A DNA stretch of 64,000 bases from Magnetospirillum sp902729445. GTDB lineage: Bacteria; Pseudomonadota; Alphaproteobacteria; Rhodospirillales; Magnetospirillaceae. A program made the translations under genes and the position numbers. Of this stretch, positions 1-7,093 are shown one piece after another. The DNA is taken from assembly GCF_902729445.1 (NCBI RefSeq), contig NZ_CACVCE010000023.1:198539-262538 (forward strand), given 5' to 3'. How positions within the stretch are numbered: position 1 is the first letter of the stretch; every line of letters starts with the position of its first letter. The notes under the pieces are model-generated. The model made no database searches and was not told the DNA's origin. It saw only the letters and a list, made by a program, of their open reading frames with translations.

Positions 1-62
1 CCAGCTTCCCCGGTTTCGTCGAGCTGATGAACGGCTTGGGCGCCGTGATCGAAAACAACTGA
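1..62 (+). CDS. aroA: 3-phosphoshikimate 1-carboxyvinyltransferase (EPSP synthase), C-terminal end only
   Basis: Only the last 19 or so codons are inside the window. They read SFPGFVELMNGLGAVIENN followed by a TGA stop at 60-62. The S-F-P-x-F motif followed by a short helix is the usual end of AroA, which makes 5-enolpyruvylshikimate 3-phosphate in the shikimate pathway. An aroA-cmk-rpsA order is widespread in proteobacteria and supports the call. The rest of the gene lies upstream of the window. Confidence 0.8.
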   Translation, partial: SFPGFVELMNGLGAVIENN

Positions 63-74
63 TCCTCCCGGTCT

Positions 75-134
75 CGTCATGCCCGGACTTGATCCGGGCA
101 TCCATGGATTGCCGGGTCAAGCCCGGCAATGACG
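75..134. repeat. Composite palindromic intergenic repeat
   Basis: Two inverted repeats lie back to back: a GTCATGCCCGG / CCGGGCATCCA arm, then an ATTGCCGGGTC / CCCGGCAATGAC arm, so the whole 60 bp begins CGTCAT and ends ATGACG. Related single palindromes occur at 31037-31066, 31119-31146 and, cut by the window edge, at 63979-64000. Elements of this kind are common between genes in alphaproteobacteria. Here it separates aroA from cmk and ends 27 bp before the cmk start. Confidence 0.75.
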
Positions 135-161
135 AAGAGGGGGGCGAAAAGGGATGCTGTC

Positions 162-803
162 ATGACCACCACCACCATCATCGCCATCGACGGGCCGGCC
201 GCCGCCGGCAAGGGGAGCCTGGCCAAGCGCCTGGCCGCCGAACTGGGGTTCGATTATCTGGATACCGGCCTGATCTATCGGGCGGTGGGGATGAAGGTCC
301 TCGATGCCGGCTTCGACCCGGCCGATCCGGCCCGCGCCGGCGAAGCCGCCCGCGATCTCGAGCCCGCCGACCTGCAAGGCCCCGATCTGCGCACCGACGA
401 AGCGGCCCAGGCGGCGTCGAAGGTGGCGTCCATTCCGGCGGTGCGCGATGCCCTGCTGGATTTCCAGCGCCGCTTCGCCGCCACTCCGCCGAATGGCAAG
501 GGCGCGGTGCTGGACGGGCGCGACATCGGCACGGTGGTCTGCCCCGACGCCCCCATCAAGCTTTACGTCACCGCCAGCGCCGAGACCCGCGCCGAGCGGC
601 GGCTGAAGGAGCTGCAGGCCAAGGGAATCGCCACCACCTTCGATCTGGTTCTGGCCGAGATGAAGGAACGCGACGAACGCGATTCCAGCCGGGCCGTCGC
701 GCCCCTGAAGCCGGCCGATGACGCCCATCTGCTCGACAGTTCGACCCTGAATGCCGACCAGGCCTTCGACGTGGCGATTGCGTTTGTTCGCGCAAAGCTT
801 TAA
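162..803 (+). CDS. cmk: Cytidylate kinase
   Basis: A 213-residue protein, the normal length for bacterial CMP kinase, which phosphorylates CMP and dCMP with ATP in the cytoplasm. The N-terminus has the P-loop IAIDGPAAAGKGSLAKRL; LDTGLIYRAV matches the conserved DTGAMYR-type nucleotide-binding segment, and LDGRDIGTVVCPDA is the family DGRDIGT block. The ATG at 162 is preferred over the ATG at 129 because the family starts directly before the P-loop and the longer form would begin inside the palindromic repeat. A terminator-like hairpin follows at 831-870, so cmk may be read separately from rpsA. Confidence 0.95.
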   Translation: MTTTTIIAIDGPAAAGKGSLAKRLAAELGFDYLDTGLIYRAVGMKVLDAGFDPADPARAGEAARDLEPADLQGPDLRTDEAAQAASKVASIPAVRDALLDFQRRFAATPPNGKGAVLDGRDIGTVVCPDAPIKLYVTASAETRAERRLKELQAKGIATTFDLVLAEMKERDERDSSRAVAPLKPADDAHLLDSSTLNADQAFDVAIAFVRAKL

Positions 804-830
804 AAGGCTTGCCCATCATTTCGTCTTCAA

Positions 831-870
831 GGCCCCGGCCGGTTACGGTCCGGGGCTGGTTTGCTTTTTT
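831..870 (+). terminator. Intrinsic terminator after cmk
   Basis: An inverted repeat with GCCCCGG and CCGGGGC arms is followed by TGGTTTGCTTTTTT. The hairpin plus T-run sits 27 bp after the cmk stop and about 75 bp before rpsA, so it should end most cmk transcripts; rpsA then needs its own promoter in 871-946. Confidence 0.7.
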
Positions 871-946
871 GGCGGGGCCAAACCCCCGAAGACCGCCGGA
901 ACCAACCGGCAGGCCGGATAATGATGATTGAAAGGACAGTAAACCA

Positions 947-2623
947 ATGACTATGGAAGATTTTGCGGCTCTGCTCGACGAGAGCATGGGCGTCTCGAAC
1001 CCGTTCGAGGGTTCGGTGATCAAGGGCATCGTGGTGCGTGTGGAAAGCGATTTCGCCGTCGTTGACGTCGGCTTGAAGTCGGAAGGCCGCGTGCCGCTGA
1101 AGGAATTCGCCACCGCCGGCCGCGCGCCGGAGGTGAAGTCGGGTGACGCCATCGAGGTGTTCGTCGAGCGCTACGAGGACAAGAACGGCGAAGTCGTCCT
1201 GTCCCGCGAGAAGGCCAAGCGCGAAGAAGCCTGGACCCTGCTGGAAAAGTCGTTCGAAGCCAACCAGCGCGTCAACGGCGTGATCTTCGGCCGCGTCAAG
1301 GGCGGTTTCACCGTCGATCTGTCGGGCGCCGTGGCGTTCCTGCCGGGCAGCCAGGTCGATATCCGCCCCGTGCGCGACATCACCCCCTTGCTGGGTTCCC
1401 CGCAGCCGTTCCAGATCCTGAAGATGGACCGCTCGCGCGGCAACATCGTGGTGTCGCGTCGCGCCGTGCTGGAAGAGACCCGCGCCGAACAGCGTTCCGA
1501 GCTGATCGAGAACCTGAAGGAAGGTCAGATCCTGGAAGGCGTGGTCAAGAACATCACCGATTACGGTGCGTTCGTGGACCTGGGCGGCGTCGACGGCCTG
1601 CTGCACGTCACCGACATCGCCTGGAAGCGCATCAACCATCCGTCGGAAGCGCTGCATATCGGCCAGACCGTCCGCGTGCAGGTCATCCGCTTCAACTCGG
1701 AAACCCAGCGCATCTCGCTCGGCATCAAGCAGCTTGACGCCGATCCGTGGGAGGGCGTGGAAGCCAAGTACCCGGTGCAGGCCAAGTTCGTCGGTCGCGT
1801 CACCAACATCACCGACTACGGCGCGTTCGTCGAGCTGGAGCCGGGTGTCGAGGGTCTGGTCCACGTCTCGGAAATGAGCTGGACCAAGAAGAACGTCCAC
1901 CCCGGCAAGATCGTCTCGACCTCGCAGGAAGTCGAAGTGATGGTGCTGGACGTCGATCCGCAGAAGCGCCGCATCTCGCTGGGCCTCAAGCAGTGCCTGT
2001 CGAACCCGTGGGAGAGCTTCGTCGAGAAGTTCCCGGCCGGTACCCTGGTCGAGGGCGAGGTCAAGAACATCACCGAATTCGGTCTGTTCATCGGCCTGCC
2101 GGGCGACATCGACGGCATGGTCCACATGTCCGACCTGAGCTGGGAAAAGAGCGGCGACGCCGCCATCGCCGAGTTCAAGAAGGGCGACATGGTCAAGGCC
2201 AAGGTCCTGGACGTCGACATCGAGAAGGAGCGCATCAGCCTCGGCATCAAGCAGCTGTCGTCTGATCCGTTCCAGGATGCCGTCGCCAACGTCAAGAAGG
2301 GTGACATCGTCACCTGCACCGTGACCCAGGTGACCGAGAACGGCATCGAGGTCCAGGTGGACGGCATGACCGGCTTCATCCGCAAGGCCGAGCTCTCCCG
2401 CGAGCGGTCCGAGCAGCGGCCCGAGCGTTTCGCCGTCGGCGAGAAGATCGACGCCAAGGTCACCATGATCGAGAAGGGTGCCCGCAAGGTCACTCTGTCG
2501 GTCAAGGCCCGCGAGATCGACGAGGAAAAGCAGGCGATGGCCGAGTACGGTTCGTCCGACTCGGGCGCCAGCTTGGGCGACATCCTGGGCGCTGCCATGC
2601 GCAAGGCTCAGGAAGACAAGTAA
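947..2623 (+). CDS. rpsA: 30S ribosomal protein S1
   Basis: A 558-residue protein built of six tandem S1/OB-fold RNA-binding domains; the repeated signature ITDYGAFVDLGGVDGLLHVTD and its variants recur roughly every 85 residues. Length and domain number match proteobacterial S1, which helps 30S subunits bind mRNA. The start at 947 follows AAAGGACAGTAAACC, an acceptable ribosome site; an ATG two codons later is an alternative. The strong codon bias creates a long open frame on the opposite strand, which is not a gene. A GC hairpin with a T-run ends the unit at 2652-2680. Confidence 0.97.
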   Translation: MTMEDFAALLDESMGVSNPFEGSVIKGIVVRVESDFAVVDVGLKSEGRVPLKEFATAGRAPEVKSGDAIEVFVERYEDKNGEVVLSREKAKREEAWTLLEKSFEANQRVNGVIFGRVKGGFTVDLSGAVAFLPGSQVDIRPVRDITPLLGSPQPFQILKMDRSRGNIVVSRRAVLEETRAEQRSELIENLKEGQILEGVVKNITDYGAFVDLGGVDGLLHVTDIAWKRINHPSEALHIGQTVRVQVIRFNSETQRISLGIKQLDADPWEGVEAKYPVQAKFVGRVTNITDYGAFVELEPGVEGLVHVSEMSWTKKNVHPGKIVSTSQEVEVMVLDVDPQKRRISLGLKQCLSNPWESFVEKFPAGTLVEGEVKNITEFGLFIGLPGDIDGMVHMSDLSWEKSGDAAIAEFKKGDMVKAKVLDVDIEKERISLGIKQLSSDPFQDAVANVKKGDIVTCTVTQVTENGIEVQVDGMTGFIRKAELSRERSEQRPERFAVGEKIDAKVTMIEKGARKVTLSVKAREIDEEKQAMAEYGSSDSGASLGDILGAAMRKAQEDK

Positions 2624-2651
2624 GCCGGTTTTCGGCCCAAGGTCAGGAAAG

Positions 2652-2680
2652 GCCCGTCCCCGCAAGGGGGCGGGCTTTTT
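2652..2680 (+). terminator. Intrinsic terminator of rpsA
   Basis: GCCCGTCCCC and GGGGGCGGGC arms enclose a short loop and are followed directly by TTTTT. It lies 28 bp after the rpsA stop and separates rpsA from the Abi gene, whose expression must therefore come from another promoter. Confidence 0.85.
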
Positions 2681-2793
2681 CGTTGAATCCGGTTGACGGC
2701 AATCAACCTTGTACGAAATGATATCGCTGATTAATCGATGAACACGCGCATGAAGCTTCGTTGTGGTTGCGGTGTTAAGCTTTGATGTTTTTG

Positions 2794-2822
2794 TTGACAG
2801 TCGATTCCCAAGGGGCTACTTA
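2794..2822 (+). promoter_or_regulatory. Candidate sigma70-type promoter for the Abi gene
   Basis: A perfect TTGACA (2794-2799) is followed after 17 bp by TACTTA (2817-2822), a weak -10 match. Transcription would begin near 2829 and give a leader of about 50 nt before the TTG start at 2881. The -35 and spacing are good; the -10 is the doubtful part. Confidence 0.45.
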
Positions 2823-2835
2823 GGCGGCCAACAAC

Positions 2836-2882
2836 GCCTCCCACGCCTCTCAACGATGCGCACCATGGGAGGCTATTTTTTT
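2836..2882 (+). promoter_or_regulatory. Terminator-like hairpin covering the Abi ribosome-binding site (possible small RNA or attenuator)
   Basis: A perfect 8-bp inverted repeat, GCCTCCCA (2836-2843) and TGGGAGGC (2866-2873), is followed by seven T residues (2876-2882). The right arm contains the GGGAGG ribosome site of the Abi gene, and the T-run runs into its TTG start codon. As RNA it could end transcription, making a roughly 50-nt RNA, or hide the ribosome site. From memory, Abi_2 genes of the AbiF kind are often preceded by a structured non-coding RNA (the abiF motif), so a regulatory or antitoxin-like RNA is plausible but not shown. Confidence 0.55.
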
Positions 2883-3864
2883 GCATGAGAGCCGTGAGCC
2901 CTATTTGAAGCAGCCGTTGGCTCCCGCGGAGCTTGTCGCCCTGCTCAGGTCGAGAGGACTTGAGGTCGGAGACGAATCTCGGCTCACGCATTACCTGACC
3001 TATATCGGCTATTTCCGGCTGTCCGGATATTTTCCGCCCTTTCAGGTGCGCCGAGAGGATGGGGGCGGTGCCTTCCGCCCCGGCACGACGTTCTCGCAGA
3101 TCCTTGATCTCTACGTGTTCGACCGAAAGGTGCGACTGCTGCTGATCGACGCTTTGGAGCGTATCGAAGTGGCGATCCGCACGGTCATTTCGGACAAGAT
3201 GTCGCTTGCCCATGGCGCCTTCTGGCTCAACAACGACACGCTGTTCGATAAGCCGCACCATCCCGAGATTGTCGAGCAGATCAATGCCTCGATCGATCTC
3301 CGGGATGGCAAGACGCACCATGCATTTCTTAAGCACTATTCCAGAAAGTACGCCAACATCTATCCGCCAAGCTGGATGGTGTTCGAAACCTTGTCGTTTG
3401 GTCAGGTCTCACATATCTACAAGCGGCTGCGGGGGTGTAATCAGAAATTGATCTCGGACGAGTTCGGCTTGGATAACGCCTTCTTCGAGAGCTGGCTTCA
3501 CGTGCTGTGGTTCTCGCGCAATGTCGTCGCTCATCACAGCCGCGTCTGGAACAGGGTTTTCACCATTCAGCCGAAGATTCCCCGGAAACTTTCGGAAGCT
3601 TGGCCACGGGAAGCGGCAAACCGCTTTTATGGTCTTTGCGTCATGATCAATTATCTGATGGATGTCGTTGCTGACGGGTCTCGCTGGCCAGACCGCTTGC
3701 GGTCATTGCTGATGGAATATCCGGAAATTCCACTGGCGCAGATGGGGTTCCCCGAAGGATGGACGGGACTTGAGTACTGGAAACGACGGTTTTCCGTCGC
3801 TGAGGACGCGGCCGTGCTGTGTCCCTTGACGAACTCACTTTGCTATACACCCAACAGCGATTGA
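2881..3864 (+). CDS. Abi_2 (AbiD/AbiF-like) abortive-infection protein with HEPN motif
   Basis: A 327-residue protein of the Abi_2 family, recognised by LTHYLTYIGYFRLSGYFPPF near the N-terminus, FDRKVRLLLIDALERIEVAIRT in the middle, and WFSRNVVAHHSRVWNR. The last contains R213-x4-H218, the RxxxxH motif of HEPN ribonucleases. Such proteins are thought to stop growth of phage-infected cells by cleaving RNA. The TTG start has a good GGGAGG ribosome site 8 bp upstream and no in-frame ATG lies nearby. The gene sits alone between rpsA and ihfB, has visibly more A/T than its neighbours and carries its own promoter, all suggesting acquisition by transfer. Family call firm; activity inferred. Confidence 0.85.
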   Translation: MHESREPYLKQPLAPAELVALLRSRGLEVGDESRLTHYLTYIGYFRLSGYFPPFQVRREDGGGAFRPGTTFSQILDLYVFDRKVRLLLIDALERIEVAIRTVISDKMSLAHGAFWLNNDTLFDKPHHPEIVEQINASIDLRDGKTHHAFLKHYSRKYANIYPPSWMVFETLSFGQVSHIYKRLRGCNQKLISDEFGLDNAFFESWLHVLWFSRNVVAHHSRVWNRVFTIQPKIPRKLSEAWPREAANRFYGLCVMINYLMDVVADGSRWPDRLRSLLMEYPEIPLAQMGFPEGWTGLEYWKRRFSVAEDAAVLCPLTNSLCYTPNSD

Positions 3865-3971
3865 CCGGCTGGCGGAATTCTCCCGTTCCGACAACGCCTT
3901 AGCTTGACTCCCACTGCGGCCTTCGGCACCCTGGCCGATAGTTGCAGGACAGACCAAAGAACGGACCCAGC

Positions 3972-4256
3972 ATGACCAAGTCGGAGCTGATCGCCCGCCT
4001 GGCCGAGAAGAATCCCCATCTCTACCAGCGCGACGTCGAACGGATCGTTACCACCATCTTCGAAGAGATCGCCAACGCCCTGTCGCGTGGCGACCGGGTC
4101 GAGCTGCGTGGTTTCGGCGCCTTTTCCGTCAAAAGCCGCGATCCTCGCCAGGGCCGCAACCCGCGCACCGGCGAGCAGGTGTCGGTGGACGCCAAGGCGG
4201 TGCCCTTCTTCAAGACCGGCAAGCAGCTGCGCGAGTTGCTGAACGCCGACGAATAG
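3972..4256 (+). CDS. ihfB: Integration host factor subunit beta
   Basis: A 94-residue HU/IHF-family DNA-bending protein. It begins MTKSELIARLAEKNPHL and has the GFGAFSVKSRDPRQGRNPRTG segment containing the beta-arm with its tip proline, as expected for IHF-beta. It pairs with IHF-alpha to bend DNA in recombination, replication and transcription. The ATG at 3972 is chosen over an upstream frame opening at 3942 because it gives the standard N-terminus. ihfB normally follows rpsA closely; here the Abi gene separates them. Confidence 0.95.
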   Translation: MTKSELIARLAEKNPHLYQRDVERIVTTIFEEIANALSRGDRVELRGFGAFSVKSRDPRQGRNPRTGEQVSVDAKAVPFFKTGKQLRELLNADE

Positions 4257-4265
4257 GATTTCTCG

Positions 4266-4565
4266 ATGGCGCGTTTCCTCGGTTGGATCGTGGGCTTGCC
4301 GCTGGCGGCGCTGATGGCGCTGTTCGCGGTCGCCAACCGGCACGAGGTTCGCCTGGAATTGTGGCCGCTGCCGTGGTCGGTGGACTTGCCGGTCTATCTG
4401 GCGGTGCTGGGCGCCCTGGGCCTGGGTCTGGTGATCGGCCTGGCCGCCGCCTGGCTGTCGGGCCATGGGGCGCGCCGTGCCGCCCGCCAGCAGCGCCATC
4501 GCGCCGAATCGCTGACGCGCCAGATCGAGCAGGCCCAGACCGACCAGGTCAAGCCGGCCGCCTGA
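4266..4565 (+). CDS. lapA: LapA-domain (DUF1049) inner-membrane protein
   Basis: A 99-residue protein with two membrane segments (about residues 4-22 and 40-62) and a basic, Gln-rich cytoplasmic tail. This is the lipopolysaccharide assembly protein A domain layout; in Escherichia coli LapA works with LapB in controlling LpxC and lipopolysaccharide assembly. It starts 9 bp after ihfB and 24 bp before pyrF, so the three are probably one operon. No TPR-bearing LapB partner is seen here. Confidence 0.8.
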   Translation: MARFLGWIVGLPLAALMALFAVANRHEVRLELWPLPWSVDLPVYLAVLGALGLGLVIGLAAAWLSGHGARRAARQQRHRAESLTRQIEQAQTDQVKPAA

Positions 4566-4589
4566 CCATTTTTCCCCAAGGGAAACACG

Positions 4590-5297
4590 ATGCCCAATCC
4601 CGTTTATGTCGCCGTCGATACCACCAACATCAACCAGGCCGTCGCCCTGGCCACCAGCCTCAAGGGGCTGGTCGGCGGCGTCAAGCTGGGGCTGGAATTC
4701 TTCTCGGTCAACGGCCCGGCCGGCATCGAGGCGGTGGCCGGCCTGGGCATGCCGGTGTTCCTGGACCTCAAGCTGCACGACATCCCCAACACCGTCGCCG
4801 GCGCCATGAAGGGCGTCGCCCGGCTGGCGCCCCGGCTGACCACCATCCACGCCTCGGGCGGGCTGGCGATGATGAAGGCCGCGGTCGATATGGCGCGCGA
4901 GGAAGCCGCCCGCGTCGGCCGCCCGGCCGCCAAGGTGCTGGCGGTGACCATCCTGACCAGCATCGATCAGGCGGCAATGGCGGCCATCGGTTATGGCGGG
5001 TCCGTGCTGGATCAGGTCAAGCGCCTGGCCGATCTGGCGGAACAGGCCGGGATCGACGGGCTGGTCTGCTCGCCGCACGAAGTAGCCGCCTTGCGCGCCC
5101 AGGTGCGCAAGGAAACCGTGCTGGTGGTTCCGGGCATCCGTCCGACCTGGGCCGAAGCCGGCGACCAGAAGCGCATCATGACGCCGTCGGAAGCCCGCGC
5201 CCAAGGCGCCGACATCCTGGTGATCGGCCGCCCCATCACCGGTGCCGCCGATCCGGCCGCCGCCGCCAGGCGCATCGCCGAGGAACTGGGGGTATGA
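4590..5297 (+). CDS. pyrF: Orotidine 5'-phosphate decarboxylase
   Basis: A 235-residue TIM-barrel enzyme converting OMP to UMP, the last step of UMP synthesis. VFLDLKLHDIPNTVAGA holds the family D-x-K-x-x-D-I-P-N-T catalytic signature, VKLGLEFF is the upstream phosphate/ribose strand, and VVPGIRPTW with DILVIGRPIT forms the phosphate-binding end. Length is typical. Its TGA overlaps the ATG of trpF by four bases (ATGA), so the two are probably translationally coupled. Confidence 0.96.
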   Translation: MPNPVYVAVDTTNINQAVALATSLKGLVGGVKLGLEFFSVNGPAGIEAVAGLGMPVFLDLKLHDIPNTVAGAMKGVARLAPRLTTIHASGGLAMMKAAVDMAREEAARVGRPAAKVLAVTILTSIDQAAMAAIGYGGSVLDQVKRLADLAEQAGIDGLVCSPHEVAALRAQVRKETVLVVPGIRPTWAEAGDQKRIMTPSEARAQGADILVIGRPITGAADPAAAARRIAEELGV

Positions 5298-5932
5298 GCA
5301 CCGAGGTCAAGATCTGCGGACTGACCGACGCCGACACTGTCGATGCCGCCCTGGAAGCCGGCGCAGACTATCTGGGCCTGGTGTTCTTCGCCAAAAGCCC
5401 GCGCGCCATCGAGCCCGATGCGGCCGCGGAAATCCTGCAATTCGCCGATGACGTCATCAAGGTCGGACTGTTCGTCGATCCCGACGATGCCCTGCTGGAC
5501 CGGGTGCTGTCGACGGTGCGTCTGGACCTGTTGCAGTTCCACGGCGACGAAAGCCCCGAACGCATCGAGCAGGTACGGCTTGATTTCGGTCTGCCGGTGA
5601 TGAAGGTGATCCCGGTGTCCGGTGCTGCCGACCTGGAACGGGCCGAATTGTTCGTGCCGGTGGCCGATCGTCTGCTGTTCGACGCCAAGCCGCCGAAGGG
5701 GTCGGACCTGCCGGGCGGCAACGCCGTCAGCTTCGACTGGACCATCCTTCAGGGTTTCAAGTGCCGGCTGCCGTGGATGCTGGCCGGCGGGCTGACCCCG
5801 GCCAATGTCGCCCAGGCGATCCGCATCAGCGGGGCCAAGGCGGTGGACGTATCGTCCGGGGTGGAAAGTGCCCCGGGCATCAAGGACCCTGATCTGATCC
5901 GCGCCTTCATCCGGGCGGCGAAAGGGTCTTAA
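5294..5932 (+). CDS. trpF: Phosphoribosylanthranilate isomerase
   Basis: A 212-residue TIM-barrel isomerase of tryptophan synthesis, converting phosphoribosylanthranilate to CdRP. The start VKICGLTD carries the catalytic Cys, LDLLQFHGDESPE is the substrate-binding block, and the protein ends with LAGGLTPANV and AVDVSSGVESAPGIKD, which bind phosphate and contain the catalytic Asp. It overlaps pyrF by four bases. Its last 26 bp overlap the convergent diguanylate cyclase gene, leaving no room for a separate terminator between them. Confidence 0.95.
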   Translation: MSTEVKICGLTDADTVDAALEAGADYLGLVFFAKSPRAIEPDAAAEILQFADDVIKVGLFVDPDDALLDRVLSTVRLDLLQFHGDESPERIEQVRLDFGLPVMKVIPVSGAADLERAELFVPVADRLLFDAKPPKGSDLPGGNAVSFDWTILQGFKCRLPWMLAGGLTPANVAQAIRISGAKAVDVSSGVESAPGIKDPDLIRAFIRAAKGS

Positions 5933-7040
5933 CGGTTTCCTCGGTCACCGCCACCAGGCGATCGCGGCCGGAATTCTTGGCGGCGTACAGCGCCTGGTCG
6001 GCCTGATGCAGCAGGCTCGACAGATCGTGCGCGGTCGCGGTCGACGCGATGCCGATCGATACGGTGAAATTGACCGTCTGGTCGCCGGCCAGCTCGATCT
6101 GGGCGGTGCGGACGGCGTGCAGCATGCGGTCGGCCAGGTTGGTGCCGCCCTCGACCCCGGTATTGTGCAGAAGCACGGCGAATTCCTCGCCGCCCAGCCG
6201 GCCGACGGCGTCGTCGGCCCGGGCCGAGGTGGCGACGATGCTGGCCAGGCGCTTCAGCACCTCGTCGCCGACGGCGTGGCCGTGGGTGTCGTTGACACTT
6301 TTGAAGCGGTCGGCATCCAGCATCAGCACGGTCAGCGGCTTGTGGCCGCGATCGGCCATCATCCGTTCTCCCGCTTCCAGGAAGGCGCGGCGGTTCAACA
6401 GGCCGGTCAGGCTGTCGGTGGTGGCCAGCCGGGTCAGGCGCTGTTCCTTCTCGCGCTGGCGGGTGATGTCGCGCAGCAGGCCGACATGATAGGTGGTGCC
6501 TTCGATTCGATGGGTGCCGACGGTGACCTCGATGGGGAATTCGCTGCCGTCGGCGCGCCGTCCGATGATCTCGCGGCCGCGTCCCATCAACTGGAACCCG
6601 GTGGGGTGCTTTTGCTGCAGATATTGATCATGCTTGGCGGCGACCAGATCGGGCATCAGCCGGTTGACGGTGCCGCCGATCAGCTCGGTCGCGGGATAGC
6701 CGAACATGCGCTCGGCGGCCGGGTTGAATTCCTGGATGAGGCCCTGGCCGTCGATGACGATGACGGCGTCGTGCGCCACCTGGATGAAGGCGCGCAGCCG
6801 AGCCTCGGAAGCGCGGAACTCGGCGGTCCGGGCAGCGACGCGTTCTTCCAGCATGGCGTTGACGGCCGCGCCGCGCCGGGTCCACAGGACCATCGCCGCG
6901 CCGCCGCCGGCGATCAGGATGTTGACCAGGGTGCCCAGCAACAAGACGGCGCCGGTGCTCAGGCCCTCGACGAACAAGATGGTGTCGAGTGCCGCCAGCA
7001 CCGCCACAGTCGTCGCTATCCACCACGCGGCGTTGCCCAT
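5907..7040 (-). CDS. Membrane-anchored PAS-GGDEF diguanylate cyclase
   Basis: A 377-residue protein with two N-terminal membrane helices (about residues 4-25 and 30-52), a short coiled coil, a PAS domain (AFIQVAHDAVIVIDGQGLIQEFNPAAERMFGY) with a PAC end, and a GGDEF domain. The active-site loop is GGEEF, and R-A-D-D lies five residues before it, matching the inhibitory RxxD site for c-di-GMP. Substrate GTP, product c-di-GMP. The start is the ATG at 7040; an open frame continuing upstream belongs to another frame of the next gene. The PAS ligand cannot be told. It overlaps the end of trpF. Confidence 0.92.
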   Translation of the reverse strand: MGNAAWWIATTVAVLAALDTILFVEGLSTGAVLLLGTLVNILIAGGGAAMVLWTRRGAAVNAMLEERVAARTAEFRASEARLRAFIQVAHDAVIVIDGQGLIQEFNPAAERMFGYPATELIGGTVNRLMPDLVAAKHDQYLQQKHPTGFQLMGRGREIIGRRADGSEFPIEVTVGTHRIEGTTYHVGLLRDITRQREKEQRLTRLATTDSLTGLLNRRAFLEAGERMMADRGHKPLTVLMLDADRFKSVNDTHGHAVGDEVLKRLASIVATSARADDAVGRLGGEEFAVLLHNTGVEGGTNLADRMLHAVRTAQIELAGDQTVNFTVSIGIASTATAHDLSSLLHQADQALYAAKNSGRDRLVAVTEETVKTLSPPG

Positions 7041-7093
7041 GATTCCACCCGCTCCTTCACCCCCCGCCACCATAGCCCCAAAAGGGGCTGGTG

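Noticed and set aside
827..2665. 612-codon open frame opposite rpsA
   Set aside because: It mirrors the six-fold S1 repeats and strong codon bias of rpsA, has no ribosome site and resembles no family; it is a shadow frame.
2881..3864. ATG at 2885 as start of the Abi gene
   Set aside because: It is out of frame with the Abi_2 protein; TTG 2881 is in frame and has the correct ribosome site spacing.
3901..3945. Promoter for ihfB at TTGACT
   Set aside because: No -10-like hexamer lies at 16-18 bp; the best candidate is about 27 bp away.
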